Counted from the first letter of the stretch, positions 26,996-39,290 are shown. The stretch: 64,000 bases of DNA from Paramecium octaurelia (GCA_905182995.1 CAJJDP010000084.1:377392-441391), one strand, 5' to 3'. Notes: generated by a model not told the origin, from the letters alone. A program made the numbers and translations.

Positions 26996-27750
26996 ATTTT
27001 ATTTAATTATTATTATATTTTTGGATTACTTTTATATAATATTTTGATAACTATGATGATTGAATCCATCAAAAGGTTCAAACAATTAATTCACCCTATT
27101 TATATTTATTATGGTTTGCTATTAATTTTATTTGTTATATTTGATAATTTGATTCAATCAAAATAAAATTTAAACATTATTTCTTCAAATATAACTTTAT
27201 TCTAATGAAAAAATGTAGATGAACATAAACAGCCTCAAAATATCAAATTTTTGCGTTTTCCATTCCACTCCCAAGAATAACAACCATGCTATTTTATTGA
27301 CCAATTAAATATCTAAAAAAAAGAACACAATATTTACTATATAAAAGGATTCTCTAGGTAATAATTCAGAACTCCAATATAATAGTGTATTAAAAAATAG
27401 TTGATTCCGGATTAATCATTTAATCGGAATTTTGGAAAATGATTTATATGACTCTATGCAAATCAGGAATCATGAATCCATTTTGTTCTTAATGATGATG
27501 CGATATATCTAAGTTTATGATAATTAAATTTTGATATCGATTAATAACAAGCAGGATAAAACTCTCTTTCATATTCAGACATAATTTTGTTAATTTAAAC
27601 TCAGATAATCAACATTCTATATAACAATATTTTGAGAAAATCATTGAATCATCGAAAGATAGAATAAAATGATTCAAAAATGAAATATATATTTTCTTCT
27701 AACTAATTAATTAAATTTCATAAATTAAGAAAAATCTTAAACATTATTCA
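26996..27750. other. Intergenic stretch
   Basis: No gene is supported. A minus-strand frame starting near 27585 (MSEYEREFYPACYQSI) runs 39 codons to a TGA and then stays open another 75 codons in the same frame with no GT-AG pair to bridge it. It could be a decayed gene or chance. Confidence 0.4.
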
Positions 27751-28478
27751 ATGAAAAGTTCAATGGAACATTTCGATGCTCGCGATGAAATGGCAGATTT
27801 TCCAGAGGAGTTGAATGTCAAAGCAATTCTAGAGAAAGTTAAGGTATTTTTAGTTGTAAAACAACTAAAAGAAGATAGTTCGCCAAATTTGGTCATACCA
27901 AATCTATATATAGGATGTTTGGGAACAGTATTGAATAAAAAAAAACTCTATGAAAGTATATAAAATGTTTAAATTACAGCTTAAATAACCCATATTTTAA
28001 GTGTGTGTGAAATGCCAATATTCCCTTATTAGGCCGAAGATTTTAAATCTCTTCTCATTAATATCAACGACAGTGTAGATTAAGAAATCAAGTCCAAGTT
28101 TGAGATGGCTAATGAATTCATTCATTCTGCTATCAAAAATAAGTAAAATGTACTAATTCATTGGTATTTTACATATGTATTTAAAGTTTTGCTGGTAAAT
28201 CCAGGTCTGCTTCCTTTGTTATTGCTTATTTAATAAAATATCTATAAATGACACCTCTCCAAGCTCTAAAACTCCTTCAATCGAAGAGAAGAATAGCCTA
28301 ACCCAATATGGGCTTTATGAAACAACTTGATGCTTACCATAAAGAACTCTACAGACAGCCACAGATACAAAAAGAACAAAAATAAGAAGAAAGCTCTCCC
28401 GTGATGAAAAAAGTTAAATTGAATCAACAAGATGAACATTTAGAGTAAATTAAAGACCAATAGATACTAAATTCATGA
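27751..28478 (+). CDS. Dual-specificity protein phosphatase
   Basis: 234 aa after removal of a 23-nt intron (28164-28186, ending AAG). The intron splits the signature: joined, the active site reads HCFAGKSRSAS with nucleophile Cys138 and the invariant Arg six residues later, i.e. HCx5R as in DUSP/MKP phosphatases. About 30 residues upstream, ININDSVDQ offers the general-acid Asp. The N-terminal part (LVIPNLYIGCLGTV) matches the usual start of the DSP fold (xIxPxLYLGxxxxA). The C-terminal 60 residues are charged, with a KKVK patch. It removes phosphate from Tyr and/or Ser/Thr; the substrate is unknown. The start was chosen as the first ATG, just upstream of the acidic N terminus. It is convergent with the next gene (202 bp). 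Confidence 0.92.
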
Positions 28479-28680
28479 TTATTTTTGCCAGAATACTTAT
28501 TTTCATACATGAACTTTATATATTTTACTGATTGAATTATAATTTTAATTCAATAAAATTATCGTAATTTTAATATTAAACTAAGTGAACTTATAAATAA
28601 CATAAATTATAAGGACCTCCCCTTCAGAGATTGTAAACTACACATATATATATTTATTTAATTCATTTCCCATTGTATCA

Positions 28681-30081
28681 TCATTAAGACAACCTAAGAC
28701 TCTAATTTTACTGCTATTCTAAACGATTCAACTACTTCTGTAATTTCATATATACTTAATAGACTCTATTATTATTGTAAGCAAGTTCCTCGTTTCTTAG
28801 GTATGATAATTATTTAGAATAGTAAAAATAATATTTATAATAATAGTAAAATCTTGGATATAGTATATAAACAATAATTTATAATATCTACTTTATTATC
28901 TCATTAAGCATGTACTTCATCTATGAGTTTTTTAGTTGCTTATTTTTTGTTAATACAAATTAGCTAGTATATACAAATTACTTACAAGACATAGGAGAGG
29001 ATTTCTATTGCTGTTCGGAGGCAATAAATTCCTTTATATTTAATTTAATTTAAATTGGCTTCTTTGAAGTTTGAGCAAAAGGATTTTATTGTATTTAACT
29101 TGAAAATTGATTATTATCTTAGAAATAATGAAAGTTTGAGTACTCTTAAATATTCGAATTTCGATTTTATTCTTCTACATCATTAGAATTTTAATAATAT
29201 TAACTGGATTAAAGAGCCATTTAATAATACTGAGAGTTCTATGTAGGACTCTCCTATTATTAATTCTTACAATTTTCCTGTGACTTAAAATTTGAGTTAT
29301 TTTGCATCAAATCTTGATTCGATTGCCTTTCTTAAGCCAATTCATATAGGTCTACCTTTTTGATGTTTTATGTCTTACCCTCAAAACTATCATCTGAATA
29401 ATATTACTATTGTTGAGGCTGATCATAAGAGTAATTTTTATTCTATTCTAAAGATAGATCACCTCTCTATTTGATCCTCTATTTGGTAACAGGTTTGTAT
29501 AAAGTTTATATATATTTTTCTGAAGAGGATTAGACCGGAACCTTGAGTATTTGTGAATATTAAGCATAAAAGAATGGTTTTGCATATAATTCTCTTGATT
29601 CTTAGGTTGATAATAATCTTTTGAAGTGATCATTTATTTTAATTTAATCTAAACTTTTGGTTTGCTACCTCTATTTTTAAGAGACACTATCAAACTTCTT
29701 TTTAGATTAAGGTAAGGTAATAATAATATGACCATCTTTTGGCTTATTGCTAATTGTTGAGGCTTTTTGCTATTTGGTTAATAATTTAAAACCCGAGTTT
29801 TGATTAGAATTTTAGCTTTAATAAACATTCTGATTTAAGTTCCTGATTTTATTTTTTTAATATTTGATATTTGTATTTATTTAGCCATTTGTTTGAAAAT
29901 GGTTCTAGATGTATATAGGATCATAATATGGGTTTGGATGCAATGAAGAGTAGTCTTATACAAAATATCTTTATTTCTATCCTTTTTGAGTTGAAGGGGT
30001 TTATTAATTTTTATTAATGATATTTTAAGGTACTGTATGGATCCACCTATATTTGTCGTGCTAATAAGATTGATCACTCAT
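28681..30081 (-). CDS. Gln/Asn/Ser-rich unknown protein (466 aa)
   Basis: Starts MSDQSYQHDKYRWIH and runs 467 codons without a TGA and without needing an intron, far longer than expected by chance. Most of it is low-complexity (Gln, Asn, Ser, Tyr, Lys) and probably disordered. The C terminus (VYMKLQKQLNRLEQQQ) is a short coiled coil. About 50 codons before the end, a Tyr-rich stretch with possible GTAAGT..TAG signals might hide an intron, but splicing is not needed for the frame. The function is unknown. Confidence 0.7.
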
Positions 30082-30118
30082 TTTTTAATCATTTGACGAT
30101 TAGATTTCACTTTGACAC

Positions 30119-30720
30119 ATGATGATAGAATTGCGAGCAGAGAATGGAGCTGTCAAAGGAGCTGATTATATTTTGCTATTGAATATTTGATTAGACAAGA
30201 GTCCATCGGATTTTTTCTATATAACAAATCAATTTAATACAAATTTTATTCCAATTTAAGAATTTCGGCTACAATTTATAAGTTCTTTTTACTTATCAGT
30301 TTAGATTGATTTGGGTGCTGAGCTTAAATTAAGAAGCTAAAATTACATTAAGATTTTTTATTTGTTTGCAACAAAGTGAATTGTAAATTATTGTATAATT
30401 AACTTTCTGCATTTAGTTATTATTTCAAAACGGAATCATAATTTTTTTGTGATTCAGTCAAAGTTAATGAGTTATTACTTGAAATATGAGTAAATTTAGA
30501 TACAATTTGTTATCGGAATTAATTTGGTTATTTAATTTGGCAGAATAAGTAAATTAGGAGATGTTTAGGAAAGTAAGCTAAATAAGATGCAAAAATAGTT
30601 TACATTGATATTAATTAAATCAGGAATAGCTAGCAGACATTTGGAGATATCAGAGAGCTGTTATATATTTTATCCATCAACTATCATACTTTATTCAATT
30701 TGCATATAAATAAAATAATA
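30119..30720 (+). pseudogene. Probable decayed gene with two in-frame TGA codons
   Basis: From ATG 30119 one frame reads MMIELRAENGAVKGADYILL, meets TGA at 30188, continues with protein-like sequence (DKSPSDFFYITNQFNTNFIP), meets TGA at 30377 and then stays open to 30787. No GT-AG pair removes either TGA. The amino-acid mix, with few rare codons and blocks of hydrophobic residues, looks like former coding sequence. The family is not recognised. The end overlaps the 3' end of the antisense gene at 30777. Chance cannot be excluded for a frame of this AT content. Confidence 0.35.
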
Positions 30721-30776
30721 ATAAATATAAAGTGAACAACTTTTTGCAAAAATAATTATGTCTTATGATTATAAAA

Positions 30777-32858
30777 TCAATCAAATCTGATACGTCTTAA
30801 ATTTGCAGCAAGGACAGAATCATCAGCTTGGATGATTTCAAACTTCTTTTGGATGAAAGAAAATTAGATTTCTTCTAAGCAATCTTAACTTGATGAGAAC
30901 TTCACAGTCTTTCCTTTGTACACTTCTTCATCAAAACCTTAGACGACAACTCCGGGAGGAATCTTTATTGATTTGACTTAGCTGATCTTTTCCTAAAAAG
31001 ATATTGTAAATATAAGATTACTCTAGCAAGGGAAGGAGTGTCTCTACAGATTTCAAATTTGGTTCCCTTGAATCCACATTCAGTATACAATTCAACACAA
31101 TCTTCTTTTAATTCATAAAGGAGTTGGAATTCTCTGAAACCCCATGATTCATCATCAGCAGCTTAATCTAATGTGGAAGTCAAGACAACGTTAGCAGTAG
31201 GATTGGTGTGTTCAAGAATGACATCAACATTGAAGAAATAAGTCATCCAAGTGCTTTAAGGAGCTCCGCAGATTTTGGCTTGTCCTGGAGTACTGAATCC
31301 GAAAGATCTTTCAAAGACGACCTTGCCATCAACGAAGAGTTAGAATTTCTCATCATCCCATGAATCTATCTTCCAGAATTAGAATTATATTCTGAGTCTT
31401 GAATGTTTTGGAAGATTGAAGTTTCTCTCAGCCTTACCCTTGACACCAAATCTTTGATAACCACCAAACAATTTCTTTTATCCACAAGTTGAAAATGGAT
31501 TTTAATTTTGGAATACGTTTGATGGAATCCAATCATACAATCCTTAGAAGTCTTATTCATCATTAAAGAAGAATCTGTTCAATGTCATCCATTTAACTAA
31601 TCAATTTATATATCTATTTAATTACTTCCTTCTTTGCATTCACCATTGACAAGATCGAAACCTTATCCACATGAAGTACAATCAGATTTAGCTGGTCCAG
31701 TACAACCGGTACATCCCTTGAAACATTGGGCAGCAAATAATTAGAAGTCTCTGACACCCCATGATTCATTCTCAGGTGGTTCATCCAATGTTGATTTCAT
31801 TAAGACTTTGACTTCAGGGAATTTGTGAGGGACATTAATTTCAATATTAACTATCTTTTCAGCCCATCCTTCTCCTTATTTAGCACCTGTATCAACACCA
31901 CAAAGATCAACTCCTTCATTATAAGCAAATGCTTGTCTGAATTTCTCTTAATCATCAATTTCCATTAAGAACAACTCGTTATCCCAAGAATCAATCTTCC
32001 ACATTTATACCTTAACCTTGACTTAATAGTGTGGTGGTAAATTAGTGAATCTCTTCCACAAATTGGCTTTTCTTCCTAATTTTCCATAACCACCAAAGAG
32101 TTGGACTCCCGCACATTCATTTCCTTCTGGTTTTCCTTCTCCATCTAACGTCCATCCTTCTAATGAAATTTGTTTATTCCAATTAGTAGCTACATTTGTC
32201 CAAAAGAAACAATTGTCTGGTTTATTATCTGCACATACTGCACATTCTGGATGACATCTTTGGAATGATAATTTGAAATCTCTGAATGCCCAAGATTCCT
32301 ATTATTATTTATATGATTATCCTTACATTCAAAGCATCTTCATCCAAATTTGATGTCAATACTATACTTACTGTTGGTGAATTGTGTGGAACTTCAAATT
32401 CGATGTTATAAAAGGCTTCTTTCCAGTCATTTGCTGCACCACATAAATTTGCTCCTTCTGAATAATGCCATTTAGCTTGCCATATGAAACCATCAACCAA
32501 AACAAACATAATTTCATTATCCCAACTGTCAATTCTAGAGGTTTAATTATATAAATTAAATTTACTTCCATAACTGCACATTAATCTTTAATTTATAATG
32601 GGGAGGAAGATTCAATTATTTTAATGCTGTTGCTCCTTTTCCAAATGCGCCATAACCACCAACCAAACTCACTTTGTCGCATTTACTAAAGGTGTTTCCC
32701 TTAAATGCCTTCTTTACAACCCAACCTAAGCATAATTATCACTCTTTACCATCCAAATCATTTATTTCTGCTGATGTAAATGCTGTGTAATGGGTTACCC
32801 ATGGATCCTGAGCTAGCAAGATCTGCACACTCAATAAAATAAGCAGAATAGTCTTCAT
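30777..32858 (-). CDS. Secreted three-repeat protein with beta-gamma-crystallin-like C terminus; candidate secretory-granule cargo
   Basis: 646 aa after five introns (32726-32749, 32535-32565, 32299-32326, 31597-31625, 30993-31021; 24-31 nt). A clear signal peptide, MKTILLILLSVQILLA, precedes three repeats of about 150-190 aa. Each repeat has LFGGYGxxGxKA, LPPHYxxKVxxQxWKIDSWD(N/D)E, an LCG/ICG site and TSxLDE..ESWGxRDFxL, and the first two end in a Cys-rich CxxxCxxC segment. The last 95 residues (VELYTECGFKGTKFEI, then VKSIKIPPGVVV, then VYKGKTVKF) match the two Greek-key motifs of beta-gamma crystallins. Tetrahymena mucocyst proteins such as Grt1p carry a C-terminal domain of this fold, so I infer that this is a regulated-secretion cargo of trichocysts or similar granules. 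No membrane anchor is seen. Confidence 0.8.
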
Positions 32859-33480
32859 AATATATAAATATTAATGCTTTTCAATTCTCTTTAAAAACGA
32901 ATACTTTATAAAATGAATTAGCAAATTATCCAATTTATATATATAATCATTCTACCTGCCCAACAGGTGAAATTCTAAACTAACGACATTCTACTACATA
33001 ATCCAGTTTATTCTCGTATCTTGCGTAAAATCCGTTTAAAATCTAACCCATTCAATAAATTAAATTTCTAATTTGCAGTAAACAAAATTCACCGCCATAT
33101 TATTTAGGTTTTACCCTTATTCAGTCCTTTCTAATAAACTTCTTTTGGATGCATATAAAATCAGGATAAAAAACTCTTTAAAAATTCGATATCTTTAAAT
33201 TATGGGTTATGATAATCGTAATGATTTAGTACTAAGAATACATTTATCAAAATTTATCTGAAATAAAAATAATACAATTTTTTGAATGCAAATTTCGATT
33301 AACTTTTGGAAATCAATTAGAATATATATAGTATCTAATTTCATTGCATTCCAAGGAAAATACAGAATAAAATGATACAAAATGAAAAATTTCAAATAAG
33401 AAATTTAAATAAAATATGATTGAATGATTTCTTTAATATTCTACATTATAATTTATTCAATATTTTATTTGAATATAAAA
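32859..33480. other. Divergent intergenic region
   Basis: 622 bp between divergent start codons, AT-rich, with no supported gene. It presumably holds the promoters of the secreted repeat protein and the PG-rich repeat gene. Confidence 0.5.
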
Positions 33481-34217
33481 ATGCTTAATAGCAAAACAGA
33501 TGAGAATTTCAAATAAGTGAAAATGAATCCACTTAATAATTCAACCAGCAAATAGCTTTATTCATTTTCGAAGTCTCCTCGGTTCAATTACAAGGTTAGG
33601 AATGAATAAAATTCAACTTCATTTTATGAGATAAAAGGCACAATCGGTTCTCCCAATAAAGGAGTTTCTTTTGGATTGGGAACAAAAGTGGATTTCTCAA
33701 AATTGAGTGATAAAACCCCAGGTCCAGGATCATATAAATTAGAGAAAGAAAAAACATCATCAAATTTACAAAAACACACTATGGGTATTGGGAGAACGTA
33801 TTTTAAACAAAAGAATGATATGCCATCTGTTGGGAAATATAATATTGCATCTAGCATCATTAAAAATGAAAGAATACCACATTTTGGTCAAAAAATTGCA
33901 ATTAGTATATGAAATAACAAATAGTAGAGGATGAAACATGTTCTCCAGGTCCAGGAAAATATGATATTTAGTATAAGGAGCACTCTTAATCAGTAATTTA
34001 CCATCCAGTATCAGGAAGAACCAGCAGAACGCCTGATTGTATTCCTGGTCCGTAATAATATAGACCGAAGACAGAATTGTCTGCAAGTTATGTGAATTCA
34101 AATTGGTCAAATTGCAATGTGTCAAAGTTCTCAAAGGAAGAGAGATTTAGCAGTAAATAAAGCAGCATACCAGGACCAGGGAAATATTAAATACCAGGAG
34201 AGTTTGGTATATACTGA
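33481..34217 (+). CDS. Sperm-tail PG-rich repeat (STPGR) protein
   Basis: About 238 aa with one intron of 20 nt (33905-33924) or 23 nt (to 33927); both keep frame. Repeats of the STPGR/SHIPPO type are visible: DKTPGPGSYKLEKEK, TCSPGPGKYDI, TPDCIPGPQQYRPK, SIPGPGKYQIPGEFGIY. Proteins of this family line the lumen or surface of ciliary doublet microtubules. The frame ends GEFGIY followed by TGA, a typical STPGR ending. The next ATG, of the kinesin gene, is only 5 bp downstream, which is remarkable and discussed in the findings. Confidence 0.85.
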
Positions 34218-34222
34218 TTTAT

Positions 34223-36517
34223 ATGAATAATTATAAAGTTTATTTAAGAGTGAGACCAATCGAATATGATTAATCTATGCTAAGTATAGATTAGAATGTT
34301 ATCTCTATTAAGGTATTTGTAATGAAAATAATGACAGGATCCAACAAATAAATAGGCTGAATGGCAGTAGTATCGTTATGACAAGGTTTTCCCATCCTCC
34401 TCTACATAATAGGAATTGTTTGATAATGTCTTTAATTTTGATTATGAGAATAAGAATGGATGTATAATATCTTATGGGCAATCTGGCAGTGGTAAAAGTT
34501 ACTCCTTATTTGGAAATGTTCAACATCCAGGAATCGTTCCTCTATTGATTTAATAGATACTCTAAAAAGGATTGAATGTATAGGTGTCATTTCAAGAAAT
34601 CTATGTGGATTAAATAAGAGATTTAAACACAAATTTGATCACAGAGGAATTCACAAAGCGATAAATATTGTTAATCAATGACTTTTGGGAGATGATCAAA
34701 ATTTTAAGAAGCACGGATATCAAAAGATAAATGAGAACTCATATTATACTCACATTGGAGATCAATTCCAATACTAAGTTATAGTTTGTAGATTTAGCAG
34801 GATCTGAAAGAGTCGCAAAAAATATAACTGAAGGTGAAAAATTTCAGGAAGCCATCTTGATTACTGCTAGTCATTAAGTACTTAATCGTTGCTTAAATTC
34901 TTTCAATCAAAATCCAAATAAAATATTGCCAAAGAAAGAATCCAAATTAACTTCAGCATTAATAATTGAAAATAACACATAGGTTGTGTTAATTGGAACT
35001 ATTAATCCTAGTTAATCAAATTATGAAGAATGCTTATTGACACTTCAATACTTAGATAGAACTAAAAATATATCGGCTACGATTAAAAAATAATAATCTA
35101 TGTTAGGCTTTGATTCTTAAGTTAACATATAATAAGAGAAAGAAATCAAGAAATTGAAGGATGAAATTGAAGATTATAAAATTAAAGTAGAACAATTAAA
35201 CGCTGATAGAAAGAAGAGATTTCTAGAATTACAAAGGCTTTTAGGGTTGGATATTGACTTGGAAAGGCTCTCTGCTAAAAATGCAAAGGATATCACCATC
35301 TTCAAAAACTAATAAGATGCTCTATTAAAAAATGTCAGTTTATCATAATAAATCGAGGAATATCATTATGAAAATGCACAATTAAAGAAGGACATTGAAG
35401 ATTTGAAAAAGGATACCCACACTAAATTGGAAAGATATTAATAACAAGTCTTGGAACAAAAAGAAATTAATAAAAAATTAAAAGACTAATTATAATTGTC
35501 GAAAATGAGTGGAGATGATGCAATTCGATTGTTATCATAAGATCGGGATTAATTTATTAAAAAATTATAAGATGAATCTAAAAATTTACTAGAGGACAAA
35601 GTTGCTTCTATCCTTAACCTTCCTTAAACAGCTTAAACAAAAAATGTTGAAAATCAAAAACTTCAAGAATTAAAAAAGTAAATCAAAACAGAAATTGAAA
35701 AGGAATTTAATAAAAGTCTAGAGATTATTAAAGCTGAATATTATAAATCATTGGATCATTATAAATTTTAGTATGAGTAAAAACTAAACCTTAAAGTCGA
35801 AGAAATTGAGAATTTTCTTAATTAATTCAAGAAATACAGAGAGAAAAAGAAGTATGATCCTTTATATTTTATAGATCCTAAATAAATGAAATTGTTGAAG
35901 AATTATTAGATTTATACGATATTATTACCAAGCAAGGAAAAGTTATTGATAAAATAGAAACAGGAGGATATAGTGGAGGATTAAAATCATTTAGTATTCC
36001 TAAATAAGACAAACCTAATTTGCCAAATAAAGTCAAACATAAAAAGTATAATCTCTATTTATATATAGCTTATTTCATTTTCTAGAAACTAATAGTGTTA
36101 CAGCTACTTTGACGAAAAAGGCATCAACTATAGAAAAAACAATTAAAACAGCTACCAAATAATTACGATAATCATAAAGTTAGATTATCTTAGAAATTGA
36201 TTATAACTAATTGGATTCTATTAATTTTATGTCCATGGATTTTAGTACTGTAAGGGCATATGCAAATAAATTAAGAGAAATGATCAAAGAACTTCAAGAT
36301 TAAATTACTGTGAATTCAGATAAATTCAAATAACAAATAGCACAACTTCAAAGAGGTATAAATTCAACTTTTTAGATTTCTTAAAGAACGTGACGATGCT
36401 TAATAAAAATATAATATGGAAAGTAGAAAATACAATTAAACCAGAGTTGTTATAGAATCTCAAAATAGAATATTGTAAAAGGTTAGGCCCCTCAGTTCAG
36501 TGCAAAGGAAATAGTGA
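34223..36517 (+). CDS. Kinesin with divergent motor domain and long coiled coil (730 aa)
   Basis: Starts MNNYKVYLRVRPIEYD, the beta-1 strand of a kinesin motor. Introns at 34313-34337 (25 nt), 35852-35874 (23), 36046-36068 (23) and 36356-36386 (31) leave 731 codons. The P-loop is GQSGSGKSY near residue 75; switch II DLAGSER is intact near residue 183; KKESKLTSALI matches the DSKLTxLL motif. Switch I is degenerate: the usual NxxSSRSH is replaced by a stretch ending RQMRTH. Residues of about 330-730 are long Glu/Lys/Gln coiled coils separated by loops, ending SSVQRKQ. The motor is N-terminal and so probably plus-end directed, if active. Loss of the switch I serines suggests altered ATPase activity. 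Neighbouring genes are ciliary or cytoskeletal. Confidence 0.88.
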
Positions 36518-37008
36518 TTTTGAATAATTTAATGTAGAAATCTAATCATTATATACTCCAACTCAATTTAGTCTATAAAAATTCAAAACTGATCCCTTCT
36601 TAAGATTATGGCTCTTCATGTTTTCTAATTTTATTTATACGATGATACATAAATCTATGCCCATTGTTGCTTTTCTAGAAACTAATCAAAAGTGTATTGT
36701 TTGTACCCGTGTAACAAGGCTTATACTAAGAGATTTTCTTTTTAGTTGTCATAAAGCTTGTTATTAAGTTTGAGAATTTCATAATATACTCTAACAAATT
36801 AAGAGTCAATTCATTTTTTGAATAATCAACTATTCAACTTAAATTGATCGAGAATGTTTTTAGGTTATAATCTATTTTAGACCATAATTGAATTGGAATC
36901 TCTTATCAGAATTCTGTCATCTCAACTTGTAACAACCCTTGGCAAACAGGGTTTAATGACTGAATATCAAATGAATATTGCTTCTTTATATTCATAATCA
37001 TTTAATAA
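36518..37008. other. Convergent intergenic stretch
   Basis: 491 bp between the stop codons of the kinesin and the minus-strand coiled-coil gene. No gene is supported. Confidence 0.5.
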
Positions 37009-38656
37009 TCAATAAAGGATATTTTATAATATTTTTCTTTTCCTCTCTAAGCCTACATCTAGAATAGATTTCTATATTAATATTTATAGTATCTTTCCAA
37101 CATGTTCAAGTTGATACTCATTTTAAAATTCTTATAATAAGCTAATATGATCTGTCCATAATGAAATTTCCTAAATAAAACTTTCAGCCTGTATTTTTGC
37201 AAGATTTATCTATTTTTCAAGACTATTTAAATTAAAAGTCCAAACTGTGATAGTTTATTTGAGATCATCATCAGACTTATTTAAATTTAACAAAATACAA
37301 GAATTTTGGCTTCAATCATATTTTTATTTTTTTAGATACTTACTTTTTTAAGGAGGGTTATAATTCGCAGAGTTTCTTTTTAAGCTGTCTCTTAAGTAGA
37401 TGGCCTTGATTTTCCAACTTTTGAATAAAAAGAGGTTTTTAAAAAGCTTTCCATCATATTTGAATCATTTGTTGGGCTTGGCTAATTTAATCACAATAAA
37501 AATCATCATATTTCATACTTAATAACTTTATACTGTATTAAATGAAATTCTACAAACAAGAATACATAATTCTATTTAACCTAGTCACAATTAAGTTTAC
37601 TCTTTTTAGTGAGACATGAAATAATTTCATCACAAAAAATTTCAAATACCTTTCTAAATTTATCTGATAAATCTGGTAGATTTTATTCGTGCTTGTTGAA
37701 GTCATTTCTTAAGTCTTTTTTTTGAATTATTGAACTTCTAATTTACATAATAATTTATAATATTGTTTTTTGAGTATATATATATTAATGAAATTCTCTT
37801 TCAACTTAGCAACTGTTTGCGAAAATTAGACTTTTACATTTTCTTAAATTTATTTTTAATTATTTACCACAATTTCTTCTTGAAATTCTTTAGATAACAA
37901 TTCTTTCTATTTTTCAGCCTCTAGTCGAAGTCTTTGCCTTTCTTTCAATTCTTTTTCTTTCTCCTATTTTAATTTTTCTACTTTATCCAATTTTTCTTCA
38001 AACATTTCTCCTTTTTTCATTCTTTCTTTTTATAGATTTTATTGTTATTCTTCGACTTACTTAAAATAAGATTATAATTTTTATTATTCTTATTTCTATC
38101 TGTCACTTAATTGCTTGTTCAAATTGTCTTATAACTATTGAATATTGTATATGTAATATACTTCTTAGGAGGATTTGAACTTTGCATCTAAAGATTGACT
38201 TAACTCTTTCAATTTTCTGTTTTCTATCTTTTTCTTATTTTACAAAACTAATTCAATTTAATGGTTATGTTCCTATTTTTTTTGACTTAAAAAATCTAAT
38301 TATTCTTTTTAATATTCTTTTTCAAATTTATTTACCGTGTCAATTGTTTTATTAACATGAAGTTGTGATTGCTGCAATTATTAATTATATTTTACTTTCA
38401 ATTATTCTTCTTCAATCAATTTTGCTTGACTTAAATTCCTTTCAAATTCGATCCTCTTTTACTCAGCCTTTTATTTTAAATCTTCTTTGAATTTCAATTG
38501 CTTCATAGAGATGTCTTAGAACTTTTCTTTTTTTTTTAACAGCAGTTGTGAATTTCTAACTTCCTTATCTCTTAATTTTTTTTCATATTCTATTAGATGC
38601 TGCAACTCTCGTTGTTGTTTTTATCGAAGCCTCAACAGTGGATCGATTTTTGACAT
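37009..38656 (-). CDS. Coiled-coil protein, probably cytoskeletal (about 509 aa)
   Basis: Starts MSKIDPLLRLRQKQQREL; the first 270 residues are an almost uninterrupted Lys/Glu/Gln coiled coil. The C-terminal half (DLRNDFNKHEQNLPDLSDKF, then DDDLKQTITVWTFNLNSLEK, ending ILQNILY) is helical and less regular. Between about 37770 and 37870 the frame must change by two. The only GT-AG solution I find is two 25-nt introns flanking a 5-nt exon, so this part is unresolved or contains a real frameshift. Two further introns, 45 nt and 23 nt, are inferred downstream. Only 41 bp separate its ATG from the stop of the upstream coiled-coil gene on the same strand. Location between a kinesin and a tubulin suggests a ciliary or basal-body role. 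Confidence 0.6.
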
Positions 38657-38697
38657 TATTTACAAACAATTAAATAAATAATTAATTATATAAATAT

Positions 38698-39267
38698 TCA
38701 TAAGAGTTGTAATTTAGCATATTCTTATTTTTAAATTTTCTACATGATAATTTATAATATACTTATAATTTAAGTTATTGCTCATTATGAATTGATTCCT
38801 TAATCAACTAGGTTTGAATTCTTAACTTCTATTTGCTTGATAGTTCCTGCTCCTACATCAGTTTTATTTCATTGGCCTTTGATATTTTGGCTTAAAATTT
38901 ATCTAACTTTTGGCTCTCCTCTTTTGATTGCATTTTCCTTTGTGTCTTAACCCATTCATCGTAAGCATCCTTTCCTAGTTCGATTTTGGGACTAAATTCT
39001 TAGAAAAGTTATGTACCGAGTGTGAATATGAATGGCATCTCTTTCTTGTGATTTGAATCGTAAATGGTTCTATTCATGTTTGACAACAGAAAGCTGGCTT
39101 TGTCTCAATTTTTGCATTTATCTATCGGATAACATTTGCATCCTTTCACAAGATTTCAGGAGGATTTAACTTTTTTGTAATTCCTTCATTTTTAGGGATT
39201 GCTCATATAAGCGAGCCCTCTGGATCTCCTATTCTTATTTTTGCTTGAATATTGATAATGCGTGCAT
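38698..39267 (-). CDS. Small coiled-coil protein (173 aa)
   Basis: Starts MHALSIFKQKQEQEIQ; introns of 25 nt (GTACAT..TTTAG, near 39000) and 23 nt (GTATAT..TGTAG, near 38745) give 174 codons. The whole chain is charged and helical, with Gln, Lys and Glu dominant (ARLYEQSLKMKELQKSQ, QEQELSSKQKLRIQTQ). No catalytic motif was seen. It is divergent from the tubulin gene with only 23 bp between start codons and sits 41 bp upstream of a second coiled-coil gene on the same strand. The shared promoter with a tubulin suggests co-expression and a microtubule-associated role, by inference only. Confidence 0.7.
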
Positions 39268-39290
39268 GAGTTTAATTATTAAATGAATTA
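39268..39290. promoter_or_regulatory. 23-bp bidirectional promoter region
   Basis: The complete gap between the ATG of the small coiled-coil gene (minus, 39267) and the ATG of the divergent tubulin (plus, 39291). Both 5' UTRs and promoter elements must overlap each other or the neighbouring coding sequence. Confidence 0.6.
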
